The notes under the pieces are model-generated. The model did not search any database. It was not told where the DNA came from and saw nothing but the letters and a program-made list of their open reading frames with translations. Both the position numbers and the translations under genes were made by a program. Of a stretch of DNA of 64,000 nt, positions 1-14,300 are shown in pieces. The stretch covers positions 8,813,610 to 8,877,609 of the forward strand of contig CM046851.1 of the NCBI GenBank assembly GCA_025618425.1, read 5' to 3'. The stretch's first letter is position 1. Each line of letters opens with the position of its first letter. The DNA is from Heliocidaris tuberculata. Taxonomy: Eukaryota > Echinodermata > Echinoidea > Camarodonta > Echinometridae.

Positions 1-419
1 GTGATATCAGAGTAGTAGCGAGACTGTCGCTGATTTCAAGCCATCTGAAAGACCTACAACACCCAGCCGTTTTTATTTGATTATCTATATGACCATTAGG
101 AACCTCCAGCGGAAAGACTTTATATTTGTAAATTTTTCATATTATCACAATATCTTTCAAAATCAGAACATAGCCAGATCTCATAGAGTGTGCACAAGGC
201 TTCATTCCACCACAGGAGAAAAAGGAAAGTTAATGGTAGATTCAGTAGAAATCTACTTCTATCAAATGTAAACAACATCCATCACAAAGAAATCAAAGTC
301 TCTGGAAAAAGGGTATCTAATGCTAAGGACGGGGAAAACTGTTATACAGAGAGTTCTCTTCATTCTATAAACATTACATACTTTTAATATCAAAATTTTC
401 CTTGAAATAAAATATGAAA
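1..419. other. Non-coding left edge
   Basis: AT-rich sequence with no supported exon. It lies downstream of the last visible PTPN13-like exon and is probably part of the next intron of that gene. I see no repeat structure until the Helentron-like element begins at about 420. Confidence 0.4.
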
Positions 420-1757
420 CAAGTGAATGAGTAAATTACGCAATGCGTAATAAATGTCCCCGCCGGAAGTGCAGATCTGTGGAAATTAACTAGCCTGAAA
501 CTTAAAACTTTAGTGAATAAAATAATAATGTTACTGCATGCAAAAGAAGAGAATACCAACAATGCATGTATACAACTGAAATATAAAACATGAAAACATT
601 ATGAACCTTCAGCATTTTGAATAAATTTGCATAAATTTGCATGAATAATGAATTTCAAAATTCTGTGTAGAAGTTTGGAAGCCCCCACCCAGCCCTACCA
701 GATAAAACAATCGGAATCAAAATCCGATGTGAAATAGAGGAGAAGTAGCATTTTTCGTCAATTTTGAATAAATTTGCATAAATTTGCATAATTAATGAAT
801 TTCAAAATTCTGTGTAGAAGTTTGGAAGCCCCCACCCAGCCCTATCAGATAAAACAATCGGAATCAAAATCCGATGTGAAATAGAGGAGAAGTAGCATTT
901 TTCGTCAATTTTGAATAAATTTGCATAAATTTGCATAATTAATGAATTTCAAAATTCTGTGTAGAAGTTTGGAAGCCCCCACCCAGCCCTATCAGATAAA
1001 ACAATCGGAATCAAAATCCGATGTGAAATAGAGGAGAAGTAGCATTTTTCGTCAATTTTGAATAAATTTGCATAAATTTGCATAATTAATGAATTTCAAA
1101 ATTCTGTGTAGAAGTTTGGAAGCCCCCACCCAGCCCTATCAGATAAAACAATCGGAATCAAAATCCGATGTGAAATAGAGGAGAAGTAGCATTTTTCGTC
1201 AATTTTGAATAAATTTGCATAAATTTGCATAATTAATGAATTTCAAAATTCTGTGTAGAAGTTTGGAAGCCCCCACCCAGCCCTATCAGATAAAACAATC
1301 GGAATCAAAATCCGATGTGAAAAAGAGGAGAAATAGCATTTTTCGTCAATTTTGAATAAATTTGCATAAATTTGCATAATTAATGAATTTCAAAATTCTG
1401 TGTAGAAGATTGGAAGCCCCCACCCAGCCCTATCAGATAAAACAATCGGAATCAAAATCCGATGTGAAATAGAGGAGAAGTAGCATTTTTCGTCAATTTT
1501 GAATAAATTTGCATAAATTTGCATAATTAATGAATTTCAAAATTCTGTGTAGAAGTTTGGAAGCCCCCACCCAGCCCTATCAGATAAAACAATCGGAATC
1601 AAAATCGGCCAAGAAATGATGGAGAAGTAGCATTTTCTAACATTTGAGCACACACGGACAGACGGACGGACGGACGGACGGACGGACGGACACACACACG
1701 CACACACGTACGGAGCCCGTTTCATAGTCCCCTCGCGAACTTCGTTCGGCGGGGACA
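420..1757 (-). mobile_element. Helentron-like non-autonomous element, copy 1 (seven 147-bp repeats)
   Basis: Read on the minus strand the element begins TGTCCCCGCCGAAC at 1757, passes a (CCGT)n microsatellite near 1660-1690, then a tandem array of 147-bp units, and ends with CTCATTCACTTG at 420. The sequence GGCGGGGACA recurs inverted near the far end (455-465), so the termini carry subterminal inverted repeats. Both flanks are runs of T on this strand. This matches the known layout of non-autonomous Helentrons (DINE-1/HINE type): T-T insertion, subterminal inverted repeats, a microsatellite, central ~150-bp repeats and a 3' hairpin. The hairpin arm is partly lost here compared with the copy at 47467-48243, because about 9 bp (GCGGGGACA) are missing. 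No coding capacity is seen. The family assignment is inference from architecture. Confidence 0.6.
619..1604. repeat. Tandem array of 147-bp units inside the Helentron-like element
   Basis: The start of the unit recurs at 619, 766, 913, 1060, 1207, 1354 and 1501, exactly 147 bp apart each time. Copies differ by only a few bases. Each unit holds a doubled AAATTTGCAT motif and an AGCCCCCACCCAGCCCTA block. The last unit diverges after about 1604 into the GGAC microsatellite. Three copies of the same unit occur at 47689, 47836 and 47983. Confidence 0.9.
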
Positions 1758-2072
1758 AAAAACAATATCAATTGGATTGCTAGATCTAAAGGAGGTTAAC
1801 AACATGCAAAATAAGAAAAAAATCAAATGTTAGAGAAAACATCTAAGGGAAATAAGAAATCTACAAATGAGACAGTCATTACAGAGAGACCTCTACATTC
1901 TACTGCAAATTATGTTATACTCTTCTACGTTTACCACTTCTGATGAAACAAAAATAAAAAGCCATGCGAAGGAGTTCCACACTCTCTACAGGTTACTTCT
2001 CCACAGCAGGCAAAACACCGAAATATAAAAAAGAATCTTGGAATTTACTTTGCTCTTTCTTTGTAGGATCAC

Positions 2073-2312
2073 CTTTAATCTCTGGAGGCAACATAGCTGC
2101 CACAGAGGGCGCCATTGAATGTTGCTCCATGACCTGTGTACGTGCTACAGGTTCCTCGATAGTCATCTGGTCATTCCCGCTGACCGCCGCATCGTCGTCG
2201 TCATCATCCCAGCCTGTTTCGTACTCCTCGTCCGCAGTGCCAAGGTCTAGGTCTTCATTTTCCGTGGCAAAGTCAGTTTCATGTTGTTCTTCATTTGCCG
2301 CTGGACTGATGT
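2073..2312 (-). CDS. PTPN13: Last visible PTPN13-like exon: acidic, Gln/Glu-rich
   Basis: The exon opens after a cgcAG acceptor and reads DISPAANEEQHETDF, then a run rich in Glu and Asp ending in a DDDDDD tract. It keeps the frame of exon 23 (phase 1). A possible donor AAAG/GTGATC at 2073 would end it in phase 1 and lead to further exons off the window. Without splicing, translation would stop at a TAA at 1993-1995, giving a PDZ1-2-only product. I favour the donor because the family continues with more PDZ domains and a phosphatase domain. Confidence 0.7.
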
Positions 2313-5300
2313 CTGCGTTCGATCAATTGTAGGTAGAATAATTAAATCATCATAAATATTTCATGTCTAAGTGAGCAACTAACAAAAAATCTCATCTCCA
2401 TGGTGCAAAATAGCCCATAAAACCCCCCCCCCAAAAAAAAAAAAGCAGCAACCAACTTAAGATATTTGAGGTACATGTACAGTGTATGTATCACTATCTG
2501 TAGATACAAATAGCTCATTATTATTTTACAGGCTTTCAAATGACACAACCTTGAATAAATATACGAAATATTACTACATGTCAGGCAAGCTAAAGCAGGG
2601 CCAAGGAAGATATGTCCACTTTAATACTCATGTATGCATAAGATACTTCTAAAATGACTGGTACATGGCTGGATGAAACAATATGAAACAAAGGAATTTA
2701 CCTTCCTTTCCTGCTGAACCTGTCTTCTGTTTGGCACCGGTGTCTGGTTGCACCCCACCACCACCACCACTCTTATCTCCATTACCCCCTTTGGGTATGG
2801 CACTCCCTTGCTGCTGCTGCTGCTGCTGTGGCTGGTGTAGAGGCTGTTGGAAGTGGACCGGTGTTGGAGGAAGAGCGCTAGTGGCTGCCGGGGGGATGCC
2901 ACGCTCAATAACCAGGGTGCTGACATCCTTGGCACGACGTAGGATCTCCACTGCCTGTTTGTGAGTGACCTGGGTCAGAGAGGACCTGTTGACCTCCAGC
3001 AGCCGGTCACCTGATCAGGTTCAGAGAATGGAGGGCAGATATCATTTCAGTATCATTGGTAAAAGTCATGTAAGCCTTTTCTTCAACAGCAAGTGCCTGT
3101 ATGTTTCCATTTACATTACATGTCAAAAAACCTTTCCACATGCTAGAAGAGCATGGATTACACAGGAAAATGTTTTATACTAACACAATTTCATCTTTGC
3201 TCTTGAAATATCTAATATGACTTTTGATTTGGAGTCCCATATGTGCACGTTTGGGTTATTCAGTATCTGAGAGTTTTATATCTTGAATGAAATAGAAATC
3301 TATAGTTGATTACCAGGTGAATTCCAGACTGTTACATAATTGCCAAAAATACGAAATGGTGATATTGACCTTTGAACTAGATGTATGCTGCAACAATACG
3401 TCCTAACCTTACCTGACTTGATGCGACCGTCTACATCTGCTGCTCCTCCTGGTACCATGGTTTTGATGTAGATGCCTCCATGCTTCACACTCGTGTTCAC
3501 ACCACCCTGTGAAAGTATGATAAGACATAGAGGTCAAAGTTCGTTGAGCAGTGTTGTGTATCCTTCCACTGTTAGGTTATTTCTATGTGAATTCACACTC
3601 AACAATCACGACTCACACTCAAAATTCACATTCACAATGGCACATGCACATGTACTGACAACAATAAAGATATTGTCTGATAGCCAGCCAGAACGGCATT
3701 AACCCTTTCAAGACAATTGACCACATTTTGTGGTTTGGCTCAATAACTTCTGATTCAGAGCCCTGAAAAATATACCAGATACATGAGTAGAAAGAGCAAA
3801 AATTTCTGCACACAATGTGTCCATTTTTGTTACATGACAATATTGCGTTTGATCCCAGGAATTTTAAAAAGGAGAATAAGATTTAAAATCCTTAAATTGG
3901 CAACACATTGAGAGGTTCAAGATCATTGTTTTTTATCAAAATTGGCAACTTTTTCAACTTGTCGCCAATTCTTTTAACCATGTATATTGTTTTCAAAGAT
4001 ATTACCCCTTATTACAATCTTGTAGTACTAAAAGAAAAATATTATTGTTGCCAATTTGAAGAACAGAATGTGATCAATTTAGCCCTGAAATAATTCCTGT
4101 CCTGAAAGGGTTAATTCTGTGTTCAATTAGACAGTATAGTACAGTCAAACAAATATTTTTACAAGAACTATCTAATCATGAACATGCAGGCAATGCTCAG
4201 TGGCTATTATTCGTGAGACATACATGTAGATGTATTTATTACACTGCTATTGCTTTAATGAACATAGAACCTCTCTGGGCGATTTATTTCAGGTTGCATG
4301 ATTTTAGACAATGACATATGCTAACAGTTCCAAAGCTCTGATCATCATTTCCCCCCTCACCGTGACACTGATGCCCAAGGATCCGTTCACTTTCTTCAGC
4401 TGGACAGTATACTTGTCTCCAGGAAGCAGGTCCAGTCCCTCGCTTGCTTCCTGCACCTCTTCATCCAAGTTCTCCTCCTGCTCCGCCTCGGTATTATCCA
4501 CTTCTGTCTCCATTGCCCCCGGTGCTGTCGCCGAGGTCAGCTTGTCGCTAGATGGCGACATTGCAGTCACCGTCGACGCTGTTGCAGTAATGGGAGGGGA
4601 TTCAACACCAGTGCTGATTTTGCTGAAGTTCAGTTTGGGTTTGTTTTTCTTCTCATCCATGTCACCGAAGAGGTCCTCCATGTCAGAGCTCTCAGGGGTT
4701 GTGACCTTTGAACCATCGTCATCGTGATCAAGGTCATCCCATTCATCGGCAGACTGGTTGTCAAGGATGCCAGCACTTGTTGGTTCATCCTTGTCAGTTC
4801 GTCTTGAATGGAGATCCTATTGCAATGAAAGGTGATAAAAAATAGACAGTAATGTGCAATTACACCACTGAAAGCTGAACTAACCAGCATTGAATTACCA
4901 AATCTGACAGACTTCCAAATCATAGTATAAGATGATAAATAATACATGTAAATCTCCATAGTAGTTTTGGTATGATTTCATTTGGCCAAGTTCACCGGAG
5001 AGATTTTGAAAACAGCTGACAGACTATAGAAACTACAAAATCTAAAAGAGTACATGTAAATCAAGCTTACCTCTGTTGTCATTCTGGAAACATCTTCATC
5101 CCTCTCAGTTATCCTTCCTCTATCATCCTCCTCCTCCTCAACATCATCATCATCCTTAACCCCCTTCCTCTTCACAATCTTTGGCTTCCCCACAGTTAGG
5201 TACCGCCCATGCTTCCCTTCCCCATTCCTCTCCTGGTCTGAATTCAAGCTGTAGTTGGACCCGAAGCTCTCTGGGCGTCGCCGTGGCTTTGTTGGCGGGA

Positions 5301-8300
5301 ACTGCTTGCTGCGCAACTTGGGGGAGTTGTCGCTGGCCGAGGATTCATTGGGGATATCCTGGATGTTGTCTAGGGAGCCTTGGGATTGGTGTTTTGCTGC
5401 GTGGGGTGTGGAATGGGCATTGGCAGGGTGGTGCACATTGGCATAGACAACCTCTGTGCTCGGTGTAGAAGACAGTTTGGAATTCAGTCCTGAAAAATAT
5501 ACAAAAGCGATCAATCAAATCTTCAAATGCCTTGAATCCTGAAAGTCAACATTATTCAGGCTTATCATTCAATCCCTACAGTGCCAACAATTATATCATA
5601 AATGCACCTCAAATGACATAACTTTGAGACACTTATTCCAATATGGTGCATTTTTACATTGTTCATATTGATGCAAAGATTGTATCACGCTATCTGACTT
5701 CAACTTCAATGAACCCATTTTGAATTTCAGGAAGAGAGACAAGCTTCGCTTTACAAAAGAAATAGTATATTCAGTATCGAAACTTGGGCAGTTTAAAGAG
5801 ACTGCAGCACTGTCAGGTTTAAAATAATTGTGAATTCATAAAGTCCATCCATCATGTACAGTATGTTGACAATAAATGCACCAATAATGTTGATTCAACT
5901 TTCAATCTTCCGCATGCAAAATAGTTCCAATTGACGTTCCTAGAAATCCCTATTCAGATTAAGACTGGTGCTAGGACATACCTGACTTTGGCTGTGAAAC
6001 GATCAGCTGAACAACCTCTGGTGCATTTTTGATGATATCCACGGCAACCCGATGCCCCACCCCCTCCAGACTCTGACCATTGATGGAGATGATGCGGTCC
6101 CCAACGTGAAGCCTTCCATCCCTGTGGGCGGGGCCATGAGGCTCGATGGACCGGACGAAGATACCCAGGTCTAAGCTCCGGGAGTTCTCTCCTCCGACGA
6201 TAGTTAGGCCTAGGAAGAATTATCATCATTATTGTTAGTAAAATTATTCATGAGAGACATAATTCAGAGAGGCAATGAATCTGTAATACAAAGTTGAGCA
6301 GTACATTAGATTTCTCAGAGTCATTACCAAAGGACACTTTGTATGTGAAGAATAGGGTTAAGGAATCAAATAGATTTTAAGGTAATATTTATTGGTAATC
6401 TCAACACTGGAATTTCATTTCATGAATACTTGTATGGCTAGGCAGAATATTTCAAAACGTGCATTCTATCACAACTCTTGACAAATACATGTATATATCT
6501 TCCCCAAGGCTCACCTGATTTATAACATAAGCAATATATATATTCTGGGTTTTTTTTTTACATACAAACGATCCTCATAAGTGCATGCAGTAGCTAATCC
6601 CTAGGCACCGAAGAAAGAAGCATCCACAAATTTCAATCAATTTGTAGACTGGTCACGCAGTACAATTAATTTTTCTTTAAATTGATTAATTCTGGAACAA
6701 AGATCTACCTGCCTTGGCCCATAAGGCAGGTTGAAGTAACACCAACTCAACATTTATGGCTACTTACCAAGTCCCTTCTGTTGACTCTTCTTGAGAGTGA
6801 CTATGATGATATCCCTCTCAGGACGCTCAGAAGGCGGCAGGTCTTCTAGACGCTCCCTGAGGGAGTCACTGATGGACTCATCTTGATCCAACGACTTCCG
6901 TGATTGTGCCTTACTTCCGTTGAGGATGCTTGTACCTAAAGAAATGGAATGTTCAAAATTCACTCAGGAAAGTAGAGGTCCACTTAAATTCTAAAATTTG
7001 ATATATTTCCACACTGATTGGATAAGAAATCTTGTTAAAGACACCAAATGCAGCATACACTGGACAGGCATGCACCAGAAACAGTCATTCTGACACTGGT
7101 GCGTGTATACCCCTTTCAAAAATAACCCAGATAACCCCAAAATAACCCACGCAATGGAAAGATGATTGGCAAAATATGCTCCTTTGTCAAAATGCTGCAA
7201 CTTTACAAGCCACTACATTTCCCTAAGCTAATTGTACCTAACTGACTGGGAGAGGGGACAAAGCTGTATTTATTAGAGGCATCATAGTAGCAATTAAAAT
7301 GGAGCAGAATTACTTTAGATACTGGGATGCAACAAAGGTAAACAACCTGCGGCAAATGTAAATCCACTCTTCCTTTCTGTCATAAACACCAATCTGCTTC
7401 TAGAATTGAGAACTTCAATATTTTCCATGGCTATCTACCCATCTCAAGACAAATCATAAGAATGAGTCACTTACCTATGACATATAGTTTCTCTGTCTCT
7501 CTAGGTCCAATCTCAGCATAGCCACTCTCTTCTCCTCTAATCTTAGGGGTCCTGCTAAAATTCAAAAAAAGATTCCTGTTTAAAATATCATCATTCAAAA
7601 AAATAACAAAACTGATGAAAGATATACCATATCAAAATTTTACAACTATACAAATATATCAATATTCTGTTTGCAGTATATCCTAACAATAAATAATAAT
7701 CTACTGTTCAATACCCACAGCATCGTATGGAGATATATTTTATTAATCACATCTATGTTTTAATTCAGTTTTATTGAAACAGGGTAGCCTACATGTATCT
7801 TCAATGGTTAAAACAGTGTTTGACAAGAGGGTACTGCACAAACAACACCTTCATCAAAATGTACAGATATACCATTACCTTTTATTTTGTTTGCTCTTCT
7901 CTCTGTTTTCTTTGATGCTCTCTATAGTTGCATAGGGAGGGTCATCTAGAATATCTCGCGACCCCTGCCTTGACCCTGATCGCGACCTTGGCTGACCCCT
8001 GTTGACCTCCTCATATCCGTTTTCTACATAACCGTTGCCATCGTACTCATCTTGGGGTTGCTGGCGCTCACGGAGCACGCGCTGACGATTGACATTTGAC
8101 CTTGAGCCTGTTGCCTGGTTTCTGTATGGCTGATTCATTTGATTTGACCTTTGCTGTCTGTTGACCTCTGGTATTGATGGTTGAGGGCGTCTTTCTGGGC
8201 TCTGTAAATTTTTTGAGATAATATGCCATATGGAATAAACATAAGACCACATGCAACAATGTATATCACATTACCTGACCTTTCCTTCAACTACCATAAA

Positions 8301-11300
8301 TAAGTCGCCACAGAACAACTGCAAGAATCGTTTGACTTAACCTTATCAAATCTCATGAAAAGTAGGTCAAATATATTAAAAAGCTACAGAATGAACATAA
8401 CAACAGGACCTTGATTATGGAAATTATAGTGACTTCCAGTTAATTTCACACAAAAATTGTGGGGCTTCATTGGTAAATTTAAAGTCAACGCTAAAGCCAG
8501 AAATGTCACTACTTGTTATGAGCATTCTTTTTCAGAAAACCTTTTGAGGTGTCTGCAAACAGCAGTCACTGAAACAAAACAGTATAATCAGAATATAACT
8601 TAATTAATGCAATACCTTGCTCTGAGCAGGAGGTGGTCTTCCAATCCTGACCTCCTCGTAACCTGATGTTGACCTCTTGGCCTCAGGCATCCCATGATGC
8701 CTCATGCTATCAAGGGTATAAGAGGATGCACCAAGTTCGCTGGGGACAGATCCCATCATGCTCTGTTCACCGTCGCTGTACTCAAACTCATCATTTGGCT
8801 CGTAGTGGTTGGCGTAGCGTAATGAGCCACTTGCTAGGCTATAGGACTCTCCCTCCATGCCGTAATCTAAGAATTGATAATAAATTATAGTTTGACACAT
8901 TATAACATAAATTTTAGCCCAATGAAAACTAAACTCAAGATAACTTGTGATAAAATTTATCTTATGTAAGCCTGTAAGAATCTTTAATGAGCTGTCAAGA
9001 TACATTGATAATTCTGTATCAAATTAACATGGAATGAATAATCCATTAATAACATAATTCTTAATGACAGTGAAATGTATAGGCTACTTATTCCATAATC
9101 ATTATCACATCAATTTCTCACATAAAATCTTCTGTAATATATTCTAACTGAAAACTTACATGATTCTCTTAATGTATTCATAAATGTTTACTAATCTTGG
9201 TGTATGTATTCAAATCAAAAAATCAATTAACTTCTTCCCCTTCTTATATGGACATTTTCCTCAGAATTTTTTGTCTACTTTTGCAGAAGGCTTGCATCTC
9301 TGATACATGAATCTGAAAAACAACTTACCATTCTGGAATTGATGAGCAATGTTAGTCTTTGTTCTCACAGCCATGTGAAATCTATGCTGGGACTTGCAGA
9401 GCTGTACCAAATAGCGACCCCTGTGGCAAATAATATGGAAATTTATATAAATAATTAAACAAAACAAAAACAGAAAAAAGAGCAATGAATACATCTTAAT
9501 ATACTGTATTCTCATTTCTCCTTTTTGGGGAGAGGGTGAGAATCTTGAATATTATATTATACAATAAAAGGAATCACTTTCAAAATGGAAAATCAACAGA
9601 ATAAAGAAAGTGAAATTATATTTCCTTTCTGCGACCATCCCCAAAATGCTCTGAATCAAATCAGTTTAAACAAAAAATAAAACCCCTCAAATATAGATAA
9701 AAAAACAATACGCATTCTGATGAAATTCCTTTGCAAACATCTAGTTTTGTAACCTTCTCGTATGTAGACCAGTCTTCCTTCCTGCACATAATATTATGCT
9801 GTTTTAACAAAATGACACCTGAAATAGCATTTTCCTTCATTTTTCTAGATGACATTGTCAAAATTCAAGTCCACTCTTCTGTACAATAAGGTTAAAGAAT
9901 AGAAGATTAGGTTTACTGAACGATTTATTTTCCCACCCCAATTTCAAAACTATTCACAGAAATTGTAATTGTACATGTACTTACTTTTTGTAACTCTCAG
10001 TGAAGTGCACAAACTTCATACCAGTTGCATCATAGGGCTCAACAATGAATTTCCTTCTCTGTAAAACAAAGATAATGTTATATTACAGAAATGGTTACCG
10101 ACATTTTGTATGTATACTATCTTCTACAAAATTTTGCACACTCTTTGGTTAGGATTGTTCATATATTCTTGGACCTTGAAATGCAAAGGCCTATCCCTAG
10201 CACCAACGACTATTTTCTTTAAAAAATAAATTCAAAATCACACAGTCTATATTTGTAAATTGTGTGTAATAAGAGGTACATGTATATGTTCATATGTACA
10301 ATATATGCACCTGAGAAATACAATTTTGTCCCTTTGTATTCATTCCTTTCAGTAACAAGTATACTCTATACTTATATTATTCAGCAATAAAAGAGAAAAT
10401 ACTAGATTGTAAATAGATGTCAGGCACTAATATATGAGCAGATGAAGACAGGAAAATCTATTCCATTTCAAATTATCAGTATTCTGCGACAATTACTCTC
10501 TACTCACATCAAATGCAATCTTCTTTGTCTTATTCCACGGATGAGCATGGACCTGTTTACGTGCTTTACCGCTCCTCTCATAGACGATGATACCGCGGGT
10601 ACAGACCCCCAGCCACACCCCTCTGGAGTTCTCCTTCTTGTTGTGGGTCACTCGGTGGAAGTGGATCCCATACTCGGGTAACTTTCTTGCTTCCTAATTT
10701 AAAAGAGAGAGATTAAAACAGAATTTGTTAGAAGAATACAAACAAAATCTATAAAATTGATAAAGCAAAATCTAAATTTAGAAAACTGCTACCATTCAAT
10801 GCTGCTACAGCTTTCTTGTTCCTACCAAGATATTATCACCACAACAATGACACAGTGAAGAAGTAACATGCATTTATTTATTATTTATAGTTTTTTTAGA
10901 ATTTGAGAGAAAACATTCTTCTATTAGAAAACATAAATTTGATAATGGCAAATAACATATTTTACAAAATACAACTTAATCAAAATTACTAGTTCTGTGT
11001 ATATAAATGATGTTTATACATGTACATGTACTTTAATCTAAACCATTTTAGTCTACAGTACATTACAGGCAAAGGACAATAAACAAATTCTCAAGCTAAA
11101 ATGCATTTGACATTGTACGTGGCATTGCAATTTCCAATAAGAGCATTTGATACCAAAGAAGGAATAGCTTGTATCAATTCCATACCATCAAAAATTCAAA
11201 TTCAGCATCCACATCCGATATCCCTTTCTGAACTTCATGTATTAAAGGCAATCTATCCCTAATGTTTGCCACTCCGATTGACTCAATCACGCCTGCTGCG

Positions 11301-14300
11301 ACATAGTGCTCTGGTAAAAAGTAGTTCCGGGAAGTACTGGCATCATGATCTCCCATCTCTGCCTGGAGCGCTAGGGCAGCAAGCTGTAAAGCGGCTCTCT
11401 CGTCACATTTGGTTCTCTCCTCCAAGATATCTCTACGCATTTGCAAGTAGTACTGATGTCTTGTTAGTTGATCCCTGAAAAAAACGATATACAAAGATAT
11501 TCAAAGATTCCAGGAATGACAAAATACATGTAAAGCAGATTCAGAAATTTAGTCTATTGAGTTGATGCACAAAGACCTCCTGCATATGTATGGCACAGGG
11601 TGAATTCAAAGATTCACTTCCTCATTCCATCCCCAAACAATAGCGTCAAAAAGGACAACGGTATTTTCATTGTCAACTCTGAGGACAACCTTCAGTTTGG
11701 TGTTAATTCATTTCACCTGGGATGAAAAAAAAGGAGGTACAGATAGATTGCAGGTACATTGTAAATATCTAGTGGACCTAATGTATGGCTTTAAGTCCTT
11801 TCCTGAATTCTAGATAAAAAACACAGGTGTTATGCCTAAGCATACACCAGGCAACAGTTCACTCAATTTAGACCAAGGGTAAACAACTTTGAGTATTCTC
11901 ACCTCAGCAAGCTGACATTCTCAACATAGTACTTGACCCGGAAGAACACTGTGAACTTCTCCTTTGACCCGACCTTCTTTGACCTCTTCTTGGCCTCCTC
12001 ACGCCAGGACTCCGGTCCCACCTTATAGAGTTTGGTATCAGGGTCTATGAAGAGATACTCCCCCTCTGATTTCATAGAAAATTAATCATGGAAAAAAAAA
12101 ATGCTCTGAATATTACACGTACATTTTATTTGGCTATGCCCTTGATTTGAAATCGAAACAACAAATTTCTTGAATTTGCACCTAGCACTTCTTGTACAAC
12201 AAATGAAATAACAGTGCATGTATATATTGTACAAAACCATTCACTATGGGTTTACGAGTAATACACTCTCAAATATAAAATATTATTAATCAAAATTGAC
12301 AATGCAGACTACATGTTTGACAAGAAAAATCCCCATAACCTTATATTTTGGACAAACTAAAGCCCAGAGCAAAGGTCTCTCGAGTATGTCGCATTACCTA
12401 CCTTTAATATAGGCAAGGCCAAAGTAGGACCTTTCATTGAGACCCAGGTGTGATGCAATCAGGTCAAACAGCTCTTCACCTGAGGTCCCAAGGTCACATA
12501 AAAGGTCAAGTCTGCGGCCGTTGAGCATGACTGCCGTGACCCTCTTCTTCTCTGGAGGAATCTTACCAGCTTTGCTCTGCATAAGAAAAAAAAAATGGAA
12601 GAAGTTACAAAATGATTTACTAGTCAGGAGAAAAGAAGCTTTCTTAACATTTTATAGTGAGCCTGAAACAGAATAAATTATCCTCAGCTTCACACTTTAA
12701 CCATAATATTGTTTTAACTTCCACACTTAAAGGGCAATAGGGAATGACATGGGGAAGAGTTGTCAAATAAAATCATCTGCACCCTGAACATTCACCCTCT
12801 CCCCTCCCGACAGACATGTATATATCCAAGTGTAAACAACCCTCAAAAATTCTTGAAGATTATACACATTATTCCATAAGCACTGCAGATATAGCTTGAT
12901 CCTCTTCAAGGGAAGCTTGAGTTCTGGGAAATTTAAAATATAATTTGTGAGCTTTCTAATTCTTTTTATGTTAGTTTGGAAGATTATCATAGTAGATACA
13001 TCCCCTGAAAAGGATTGCTCTCCATATGCTCTCACATTCAAAATATGACAAGAAACAGCTGAAATGTTTGGGCCGAACATTTTTGTGTAGTCCCATATAC
13101 ACATTTCTGTGCGCAGTGCATGTGACTCTCAGCAGGACTGTGTCAATTTCTTATCATTTTGGTGATTCCAAAACCTTACAGGATACACCAATTCCTATTT
13201 GCTCTATAATCAACCATTCCAATTGCTTTGAGACAGTTTCTTTCACAATTCAATCTCATGACCAGAACTCAACTTTATCTTCAATTTCAATGATTTTGTT
13301 CAAATAAAGAGTGCTTCAGTCATGGGTACTGATAATTTTTTTTTTAAAGTATAATATCAATATATGACATACACAGCATACACTTTTTGATCCAGCACTA
13401 TACTGAAGTACTCACTAACTAGACCTACATCTGATCACAAACCTCTGAATATTTTGCTTATAGCACTCACCAAAAATGAGATCGGCATCGTGATTGATTC
13501 ATTTGGCTCACCACTCATTACCACAAACTCTGGTCCAAAGAATTTCTGACAAGAAAAAAGAAAAGGAAAATTAAAAAGCAATAAGTAAACATACAATCAT
13601 AATTTATTTTGGATAATTATACAAGATATATTCATATGCAGGATTAGAGAACTTGTATGGTTTGACAGCTAGGTTAAAATTAGATTTATGCATTAAACAC
13701 ACACATTTTCCTGCATTGCAATACAATTTTCATTACAATGTAGCCCGGCTACTTTGACAAAATTTGATTAACTGCAAGGCTTTCCCCATAAGATGTACAC
13801 GTTGAATGAAACTGCTGATTAAAAAGAGAGTTATTCCTAACATCACCCTGGCAACCATAAAAAGAAAAGCCCTTCACATAAAAAAAATGAAATCCTTACT
13901 TTTAATTTCTTCCTAGAAGGCAAGGTGTTTCTCTTGAGTTCGTTGCTAGAGGGCGCCGCCTGTAACCTTCGCTCCAATGAGGGATCCCTGTTGGACACCC
14001 CATCGAACTGGTCCACCCGCTGTTGGTGGACATTGGGTACGCTTCTGCTCTGTCGCTGAGGAGAGGAGCTCTGCAGGCCATGGCCGAAGGGCAGTGACCC
14101 TACTGACGAGTACTGGGAGTACTGGTCTGGATGGTAGCTCCCTGTTGAACAAAAAAATGCCAAATGTGAGAGCATCGTGGTATAGAGGTTTATTCACTTG
14201 ACTCTCAATCAAAAGAAGGTTCAATTTTTTTCCCCAGTGCATATTTCCTTAGACAAGGCATTTTATATACAGTTGTCTCTCTCCATCCAGGTTTTACATG

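Noticed and set aside
619..1604. CRISPR-like regular repeats
   Set aside because: Units are 147 bp and contiguous with no unique spacers, and the genome is eukaryotic.
1680..1756. Promoter/CpG island near the end of copy 1
   Set aside because: The CpG richness comes from the element's terminal sequence and GGAC microsatellite, also present in copy 2.
2649..2951. Two overlapping minus frames in the same exon as independent genes
   Set aside because: Only the frame in phase with PDZ2 is coding. The other is a shadow.
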